NCBI GenBank assembly: GCA_944322845.1
Contig: CALUQE010000002.1
Span: 62,001 to 126,000, forward strand
DNA from: Candidatus Gastranaerophilales bacterium
Lineage (GTDB): Bacteria; Cyanobacteriota; Vampirovibrionia; Gastranaerophilales; Gastranaerophilaceae
Direction of reading: 5' to 3'
Length of the DNA: 64,000 nt
Made by a program: the position numbers and the translations under genes. Of this stretch, positions 58,089-64,000 are shown piece after piece. Position 1 is the first letter of the stretch. Each line of letters starts with the position of its first letter. Below the pieces are notes generated by a model. That model did no database searches. It worked only from the letters and a program-made list of their open reading frames with translations, and was not told the DNA's origin.

Positions 58089-58943
58089 TTAGCCACGTGC
58101 CATATCCAAATGCTTCTTTTCGCTTATTAGCGTATCATAAATCCATTCCGGTACAAAATTCTTACCCAGAATAATCTGTCCGTTCATAATATTTGGAGCA
58201 TGGAAATCAGACCCGCCGGTAACTATCAGGCCTAAATTCTCTGCCATAGAGGAGAAATATTCAACAATTGCAGGTGAATGTTTTCTGTGATAAGCCTCAA
58301 TACCTCTCAGTCCGCAATTCATAAGCTCTTTTATCAGTTTTTCTGCTATATCGATATCGTAAGGATGCGCAATTACAGGAATACCGCCTGCATCATAGAT
58401 TACTTCAACAGCATCAAACGGAGATACAGTTTTTCTCTCCACATAAACCGGCGAAGCTCTGTGAATATATTTGCTGTACGCTTCCATAACATTACTTGTA
58501 CCGCCGGCATTTGTAATGGCTTTAGCAATATGCGGACGTCCGATACTGCCGCCTTGGGCAACCATATTCTTAACATCTTCAAATGCAATTTTTATACCTT
58601 CTTTTTTAGCAAGAAGATGCAAAATTTCTTTTGTTTGTTTTATACGTGCATGCTGCTGGATTTTAAGCATATTTTTAAAATCACTTTTAGTAACATCAGG
58701 AAAATACCCGAGGATATGTACTTCGTAATCTTTGTATAAAGTATTAACTTCAATCCCTCTGATAATCTTAAAATCTACATCCTTAGTTTTTAAATACTCA
58801 CATGCAACATCATAAGAAAGTACATTATCATGATCGGTAAGCGCAATAACCTGCAGCCCCGCATCTAATGATAAATCCACTATCTTTTCCGGAGAAAATA
58901 CACCGTCAGAATAATAGGTGTGTATATGAAAATCTCCTTTCAT
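58089..58943 (-). CDS. PHP-domain phosphoesterase (TrpH/YciV type)
   Basis: 284 residues, a complete PHP domain: DFHIHTYYSDGVFSPEKIV near residue 4, LTDHDNVLSYD near 35, a histidine-rich middle with GRPHIAKAI, and the late metal residues in IPVIAHPYDID and TGGSDFHAPN. The E. coli homologue removes 3'-phosphates and 5' nucleotides from nucleic acids (nucleoside 3',5'-bisphosphate/oligonucleotide phosphatase). Exact substrate here is inferred. AAGGGGG precedes ATG 58943. It lies between the YmdB-like gene and the pseudopilin gene on the same strand. Confidence 0.9.
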   Translation of the reverse strand: MKGDFHIHTYYSDGVFSPEKIVDLSLDAGLQVIALTDHDNVLSYDVACEYLKTKDVDFKIIRGIEVNTLYKDYEVHILGYFPDVTKSDFKNMLKIQQHARIKQTKEILHLLAKKEGIKIAFEDVKNMVAQGGSIGRPHIAKAITNAGGTSNVMEAYSKYIHRASPVYVERKTVSPFDAVEVIYDAGGIPVIAHPYDIDIAEKLIKELMNCGLRGIEAYHRKHSPAIVEYFSSMAENLGLIVTGGSDFHAPNIMNGQIILGKNFVPEWIYDTLISEKKHLDMARG

Positions 58944-58995
58944 TTATACCCCCTTGCAATTAAAGCGGGGAAGATGAATGAAAGGATGCAAATTA

Positions 58996-59856
58996 TTATT
59001 TACACCCGATTTCAAGGTTTACCTCACTTTCATTTTTGCTATTATCTACTATCAAATTAATTCTTTTTATCTGTGTTGCAAACTTTCCTTCAATCAGGAT
59101 TTCAACACCATTAATACAGGCAATCGGAGTTTCAGCGATTTCATACCTTTCAGGTATGCTTGTAGAAAGACGTTTAAAGGAAGTAGAAAATTCCATTCCT
59201 ATAACGCTTTCTTCCGCTCCGCAAAAACCGGCATCAGTTATATACGCCATACCTTTATAAATTTTTTCATCAGCAGTCTGAACATGCGTATGAGTTCCGA
59301 CAAAAGCTTTAATTAAAGCCAAATTCTCATCATTATATTTAGCAGCCAGATATTTTGCAAAGCAAATTTTCTCAGCCGTCGCTTCTGCATGGAAATCTAC
59401 AAAAATGCTATCGACCCCGCATTCTTTCATTTCATCAACCTTTTTCGTTACAATCTCCCACGGAGAGTCAATCGGCGGCATAAATACACGTCCTAAAGCA
59501 TTTATTACAGCCAACTTATGCCCCTTTATATCAAAGATTCGACATCCAACACCTTTTGTACCCGTAGGATAATTTATTGGTCGCACAAGTTTTTCAGCCG
59601 TTTCTATATAGTCATAAATATCTTTCTTATCCCAGATATGATTGCCGGAAGTAAAACAATCGATTCCTGAAGCAGATAAATCTTCATAATTTTTCTTGGT
59701 CAGCCCAAAGCCATGAGATGCATTTTCAATATTAGCAATTACAAAATCCGGTTTATTTTCCAGAGATTTTATGTAAGATTTTATCGCATTACGTCCCTGC
59801 CTGCCCGTAATGTCACCAAAAAATAAAATCTTCATAATATCTGTATTACTACTCAT
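58996..59856 (-). CDS. YmdB-like metallophosphoesterase (TIGR00282 family)
   Basis: About 286 residues. ILFFGDITGRQGRNAIKSYI near the start, ANIENASHGFGLT, CFTSGNHIWDKKDI and FVGTHTHVQTADEKI are metal-binding motifs of the TIGR00282 family; Bacillus YmdB is a phosphodiesterase, sometimes with cyclic-nucleotide activity, needed for biofilm and motility choice. The start is ATG 59856, with AGG seven bases upstream, or ATG 59835 (MKILFFGD). It follows rny, as in Firmicutes, where the two genes are also paired. Confidence 0.9.
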   Translation of the reverse strand: MSSNTDIMKILFFGDITGRQGRNAIKSYIKSLENKPDFVIANIENASHGFGLTKKNYEDLSASGIDCFTSGNHIWDKKDIYDYIETAEKLVRPINYPTGTKGVGCRIFDIKGHKLAVINALGRVFMPPIDSPWEIVTKKVDEMKECGVDSIFVDFHAEATAEKICFAKYLAAKYNDENLALIKAFVGTHTHVQTADEKIYKGMAYITDAGFCGAEESVIGMEFSTSFKRLSTSIPERYEIAETPIACINGVEILIEGKFATQIKRINLIVDNSKNESEVNLEIGCK

Positions 59857-59903
59857 ATAAATACCTGCGGGAAGGAAAGGAAACGTCCCCTCCCGCTTAC
59901 TAC

Positions 59904-61424
59904 CTATTTTGCAATTTCTGTTGTTCTGAATTCTCTTACAACAGTAACCTTTATTTGTCCCGGATAATCGAGTTCATCCTCAATTTTCTTTGCAATATCT
60001 CTTGCTAATTTTTGAGAAGCCAAATCATCAAACATTTCTGATTGAACAATTACGCGAACTTCACGTCCTGCCTGAACAGCAAAAGATTGTTTAATTCCCT
60101 CATATCCGTTGACAATTTCTTCAATTTTTTGAAGTCTTTTGATGTAAATTTCAAGAGTATCGCGTCTTGCGCCGGGGCGCCCTGCTGAAATAGCATCTGC
60201 AAGTTTTACAAGAACAGCTTCCACAGTATTTGCCGTAACATCATCATGGTGCGCTTCTATTGCGTGAATTACCTCAGGCTTTTCGCCGTATCTTGTTGCG
60301 AGTTCAACACCAAGCTGAATATGCGTACCTTCCTGAGTCTGGTCTACGGCCTTACCTATATCATGCAAAAGTCCTGCGCGTTTTGCCACATAAACATTAG
60401 CACCTAATTCCGCAGCCAGCATTCCTGCAATATGCCCGACCTCAAGCGAATGCTTCAATACATTCTGTCCGTAACTGGTTCTGTAATAAAGACGACCTAA
60501 ATTTTTGATAAGCTCTTTGTTAAGCCCCATTATACCCATATCAAGAGCGGCATTTTCACCCTCTTTCATAATTTTCTTTTCAACTTCTTCACGTGATTTT
60601 TCAACAGTTTCTTCTATTCTTACAGGGTGAATACGTCCGTCCTGAATAAGTTTTTCAAGAGCAATTTTTGCAATTTCACGTCTTACCGGATCAAAAGATG
60701 AAAGAACTACAGCCTCCGGAGTATCATCAATAATTAAATCGACGCCGGTTAAAGTTTCCAGAGTTCTTATATTTCTACCTTCACGACCTATTATTCTTCC
60801 TTTCATTTCGTCGTTAGGAAGTGAAACAACAGATACTGTAGATTCTACAACCTGTTCCATCATACAGCGCTGCATTGTCGTTGTTAAAATTTCTTTTGAT
60901 TTTTCAAGAGCATCTTCGCGAATTTTTGCTTCATTTTCTCTAATTAATTGCATTTGCTCTTGAGCTAAATCATTTTTTAACTGCTCCAGAAGCATTTTTT
61001 TAGCTTCTTCTGTTGACATCCCTGCAATTCTTTCCAGTTCTATAGTTTGTTTTTGAACAATATCAGCCAGAAGATCTTCCTTTTCAATTAACTGGTCTTT
61101 CATTTTGTCTAATTCGACTTCTTTGTCCGTAATCTCCTGAATTTTATCTTCTAAAAGATCCTCTCTTTTTGAAAGTTTATTTTCTATTGCCGCAAATTCT
61201 CTTCTTCTTTCTCTTTCGTCGGCATTTAATTGTTCTCTTTCATTTTGTAAAGCCTCTTTGGCTTTTATCATTGCTTCTTTTTGTAAAATTGATTCTTTTT
61301 CCTGCAAATCTTTTTTTGATTGCTCTGTCTGCAATATAAGATTTTTGTACTTAACTCTCTGTACTGCAATGACAGCAATTAGTATTACTGATACAACTGC
61401 TGCAATAGCCAATAATGCATCCAT
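59904..61424 (-). CDS. rny: Ribonuclease Y
   Basis: Membrane-anchored endoribonuclease that starts mRNA decay. 506 residues. N-terminal span ([19 protein letters not shown]), a coiled coil (about 30-190), KH domain with [21 protein letters not shown] (about 208-228), and HD domain with [12 protein letters not shown] near 350 and EAHHDD near 390. Typical length and order. The gene is followed by the YmdB-like gene 48 bases on; the short GC hairpin around 59867-59896 between them lacks a T run and is probably not a terminator. No clear promoter is recognisable in the AT-rich intergenic region 61425-61647. Confidence 0.96.
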   Translation of the reverse strand: MDALLAIAAVVSVILIAVIAVQRVKYKNLILQTEQSKKDLQEKESILQKEAMIKAKEALQNEREQLNADERERRREFAAIENKLSKREDLLEDKIQEITDKEVELDKMKDQLIEKEDLLADIVQKQTIELERIAGMSTEEAKKMLLEQLKNDLAQEQMQLIRENEAKIREDALEKSKEILTTTMQRCMMEQVVESTVSVVSLPNDEMKGRIIGREGRNIRTLETLTGVDLIIDDTPEAVVLSSFDPVRREIAKIALEKLIQDGRIHPVRIEETVEKSREEVEKKIMKEGENAALDMGIMGLNKELIKNLGRLYYRTSYGQNVLKHSLEVGHIAGMLAAELGANVYVAKRAGLLHDIGKAVDQTQEGTHIQLGVELATRYGEKPEVIHAIEAHHDDVTANTVEAVLVKLADAISAGRPGARRDTLEIYIKRLQKIEEIVNGYEGIKQSFAVQAGREVRVIVQSEMFDDLASQKLARDIAKKIEDELDYPGQIKVTVVREFRTTEIAK

Positions 61425-61647
61425 CTAGCACCTATTCCTTTTCTATTTTTTATATATACGCGAGGTACGGGTACATATAACCTACCCGTCAACTATTAAA
61501 TATTTTCAATAATCTTTTCTATCGCATATATCTTCAAAAATTTTTATACTACTACTGATTTTATCATACCATATAAAGAGAATTTTGTACATAAAAGGGT
61601 AAATATATTTAGGGCTAATATATTTTGGAATGGAAGCAGCTAAATAA

Positions 61648-61671
61648 AAAGCCGGTATCATAACCGGCTTT
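61648..61671 (-). terminator. Rho-independent terminator of leuS
   Basis: AAAGCCGGT (61648-61656) pairs with ACCGGCTTT (61663-61671) around a six-base loop. On the minus strand five T follow. It begins three bases after the leuS stop codon. Confidence 0.85.
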
Positions 61672-61674
61672 ATT

Positions 61675-64000
61675 TTATTTAACTACTATATTAACTAACT
61701 TCTTCGGAACAACAATTACCTTTACAATATCTTTTCCGGAAGTCAATTCTTTAACTTTTTCGCTTGAAAGTGCAAGTGTTTTTAATTCTTCATCGCTTAA
61801 CCCCTCATCAGCTTCAAGCTTGTCCTTAACTTTTCCGTTAACCTGAACGACAAGAGTTATCTTGCTTGCTTTAGCAAGGTTTTCATCCCATTCACACCAT
61901 TTTTCGTCGTGAATAGAGGATACATAACCCAAATCATGCCAAATTTCTTCGGACATATGAACTGTAACGGGAGCCATAAGCTTTATTAAAGAAATTACCG
62001 CAAAACTAAAGACGTTCTTATCTTCATCAGACAAGTTTTCTTTAGATTTTTTCCCGAGCCATTCGTAGATGGCATTTGTAAGTTCTCTGTACTTAGAAAT
62101 TACCGTATTGAACTGGAAGTCATTAGAAATATCATTGGTAATACCTTTCATTGCAATATGGACTGTTCTTACCAGATCATCATTTTCTCTTGAAAGCGGG
62201 AACTTGAGTTCATAATCTTTAGTAATCAAGTTTTGATTTTCGCTTACAAGTCTCCATACACGGTTAAGAAACTTATAACATCCTTCCACCCCGGCATCCG
62301 ACCAGTCAAAATCTCTTGCAGGCGGTGAATCAGAAAGAATGAATAATCTTGCCGTATCAGCGCCGAAGTTTTCAAATATTTCATCAGGGTCTACAGTATT
62401 TCCTTTTGATTTAGACATTTTAGAGCCGTCCTTTAATACCATACCCTGAGTCAAAAGGTTCTTAAACGGTTCATCAAAGCTTAAAAGGCCTAAATCTTTC
62501 AGAGCTTTAGTAAAGAATCTTGAATATAAAAGGTGTAAGATAGCGTGCTCTATTCCGCCGACATACTGGTCTACAGGCAGCCACTTATCTACAAGTTCTT
62601 TAGAGAACGGTAATTTATCATTCTTAGGATCAGAATACCTCATATAATACCAGCTTGAGCAGACAAATGTATCCATTGTATCCATTTCTCTTCTGGCTTT
62701 GCCGCCGCATACCGGACAGGTGGTTTCAGCGAATGTTTTAGACGTTGTTATCGGTGATTTTCCGACTACTGAGAAGTCCACATCAGCAGGAAGCATTACC
62801 GGAAGATTTTCTTCTTTTTCCGGTACAATTCCGCATTTATCGCAATAAATCATCGGAATCGGAGCACCCCAGTATCTCTGGCGGGAAATCAACCAGTCTC
62901 TTAATCTGTACTGGGTTTTAAATTCACCAAAGCCTTCATCTACAGCTTTTTGAGTTATAGCTTTTTTTGCTTCTGTATTTTTCATGCCGGTAAACTCGCC
63001 TGAATTTACAAGTACACCTTCTTCTGTGTAAGCAGCTTCCGAACAGTCTGAAGGATTTTTAGGATTCTGAATAACAACTTTTAGCGGAAGATTGTATTTT
63101 TTAGCAAAGTCATAGTCCCTTGTATCATGCGTAGGAACTGCCATTACAGCACCTGTTCCGTATTCCACAAGCGCATAATCGGCCGTCCAGAGTGGAAATT
63201 CTTCGCCGTTATACGGATTTATACAGTGAGTCCCGAGCGGTACACCTGTTTTTACTCTCTCTGTAGAAAGTCTTTCTATCTCCGTCATTTTTCTGGCATT
63301 TGCCCTGTATTCTTCAACAGCCTGCTTATTTTCATCCGTTGTAAGTTTTTCAATATCTTTATATTCCGGAGCAACTACAAGGTAAGTTATACCGTAAACT
63401 GTGTCCGGTCTTGTTGTATATACAGGAACCTCAAGCCCCGGAACTTCTTTTACTTTAAACCTTATAACAGCACCCTGAGATTTTCCTATCCAGTTTGCCT
63501 GCATGGTTTTAACATTATCACCCCAGCCCTTTAGCTTATCCAGATCCTCAAGCAAACGTTCCGCATAATCAGTAATTTTGAAGAACCATTGTGAAAGGTA
63601 TTTCTTTTCGACAACACTGTCGCATCTCCAGCACTTGCCATCTATAACCTGCTCGTTTGCAAGTACTGTTCCGCAATTGTCGCACCAGTTAACAGCAGCT
63701 TCCTTTTTGTAAGCAAGCCCTTTTTTATAAAGTTGAATAAATAACCATTGAGTCCATTTGTAATAATCAGGCTTGCAGGTTGTAACTTCTCTCTGCCAAT
63801 CATAAGACAGACCAAGCATTTTTAACTGCTTTGTCATATAAGCAATATTTTCGTCAGTCCACCTCGCAGGGTCTGCACCGTGCTTCATAGCCGCATTTTC
63901 TGCAGGAAGCCCGAAACTGTCCCATCCCATCGGATGAAGGACATTATAGCCTTGCATTTTCTTAAACCTTGCAATTACATCTGTAATAGTATAGTTTCTG
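61675..64000 (-). CDS. leuS: Leucyl-tRNA synthetase (5' end outside the window)
   Basis: Charges tRNA-Leu. The frame stays open to the window edge (NYTITDVIARFKKMQGYNV), so the start codon and the HIGH-type motif are outside; about 774 of a usual 820-870 residues are visible. The LSYDWQREVTT segment, the zinc-binding CDNCG/CWRCD cysteines, the editing domain with TTRPDTVYGITYLVVAPEY and GTGAVMAVPTHDTRDYDFA, and the catalytic KMSKSKGNTVDPD are present. The C-terminal anticodon-binding domain and the final short domain (KVIVVPKKLVNIVVK) are complete. The editing residues appear normal, so proofreading should work. Confidence 0.96.
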   Translation of the reverse strand, partial: RNYTITDVIARFKKMQGYNVLHPMGWDSFGLPAENAAMKHGADPARWTDENIAYMTKQLKMLGLSYDWQREVTTCKPDYYKWTQWLFIQLYKKGLAYKKEAAVNWCDNCGTVLANEQVIDGKCWRCDSVVEKKYLSQWFFKITDYAERLLEDLDKLKGWGDNVKTMQANWIGKSQGAVIRFKVKEVPGLEVPVYTTRPDTVYGITYLVVAPEYKDIEKLTTDENKQAVEEYRANARKMTEIERLSTERVKTGVPLGTHCINPYNGEEFPLWTADYALVEYGTGAVMAVPTHDTRDYDFAKKYNLPLKVVIQNPKNPSDCSEAAYTEEGVLVNSGEFTGMKNTEAKKAITQKAVDEGFGEFKTQYRLRDWLISRQRYWGAPIPMIYCDKCGIVPEKEENLPVMLPADVDFSVVGKSPITTSKTFAETTCPVCGGKARREMDTMDTFVCSSWYYMRYSDPKNDKLPFSKELVDKWLPVDQYVGGIEHAILHLLYSRFFTKALKDLGLLSFDEPFKNLLTQGMVLKDGSKMSKSKGNTVDPDEIFENFGADTARLFILSDSPPARDFDWSDAGVEGCYKFLNRVWRLVSENQNLITKDYELKFPLSRENDDLVRTVHIAMKGITNDISNDFQFNTVISKYRELTNAIYEWLGKKSKENLSDEDKNVFSFAVISLIKLMAPVTVHMSEEIWHDLGYVSSIHDEKWCEWDENLAKASKITLVVQVNGKVKDKLEADEGLSDEELKTLALSSEKVKELTSGKDIVKVIVVPKKLVNIVVK

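Noticed and set aside
58278-58739. Plus-strand open frame of 153 codons in the PHP gene
   Set aside because: Opposite strand to a well-conserved PHP gene; Cys/Phe-rich translation without motif or ribosome-binding site.
59867-59896. GC hairpin between rny and the YmdB-like gene as a terminator
   Set aside because: The stem is interrupted and no T run follows; the two genes are usually co-transcribed.

Overview
The window is AT-rich, tightly packed bacterial chromosome with housekeeping genes on both strands, and no transposase, prophage, tRNA, rRNA or CRISPR array that I could see. The largest RNA polymerase subunit is split into rpoC1 and rpoC2, and rpoC2 carries a long insertion between the two halves of its trigger-loop region. 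That arrangement is a hallmark of the Cyanobacteria lineage. Together with DUF4330-, DUF3326- and Tic20-like proteins, low GC, and no photosynthesis genes in view, it suggests a non-photosynthetic relative of Cyanobacteria (Melainabacteria/Vampirovibrionia, probably gut Gastranaerophilales). This assignment is inference from gene content.

Layout. 1-7.4 kb: tail of an unknown gene, then dnaE, an ArnT-like glycosyltransferase and a 614-residue coiled-coil protein, all on the minus strand. 7.6-14.3 kb: gpmI, a SNF2-family helicase, a membrane TPR protein and a soluble histidine kinase on the plus strand, meeting a minus-strand protein that looks like a calpain-type cysteine protease. 15.1-17.5 kb: rpiB-rsfS-TPR-Tic20-like operon. 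17.5-21.6 kb: a secreted repeat protein and lysS-thiL-ispD (minus). 21.7-23.9 kb: a small hypothetical gene, then rimP-nusA. 24-29.2 kb (minus): heptose-kinase-like gene, DUF4330, O-antigen ligase, ligA and a small membrane protein. 29.3-33.3 kb: lineage-type hypotheticals, a CNNM/CorC-type transporter and DUF3326. 33.4-43.8 kb (minus): rpoB-rpoC1-rpoC2 and, after a terminator, tig. 44-54.3 kb: an accessory-looking block with a large multi-span protein, a lytic transglycosylase, a three-gene operon (DUF1822-like/TonB-like membrane protein, very acidic protein, zinc-ribbon ATPase with repeats) and a small hypothetical. 54.4-57 kb: rnpA, a hypothetical, an MCE-domain protein, upp and a one-domain LuxR-type regulator. 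57-64 kb (minus): leuS (5' end outside the window), rny, a YmdB-like phosphoesterase, a PHP phosphoesterase, a pseudopilin and a LOG-family protein.

The best candidate for an undescribed system is the operon at 46.8-53.7 kb. Its three products look like a membrane anchor with a long acidic cytoplasmic arm, an acidic adaptor with recurrent IDL-type motifs and a C-terminal helix-turn-helix-like end, and a zinc-ribbon P-loop ATPase whose Walker A motif ends GKN instead of GKS/T. Other observations of note are the calpain-like protease, a five-copy 22-residue repeat protein, and several genes whose -35/-10 promoter sits so close to the start codon that the mRNAs are probably leaderless.
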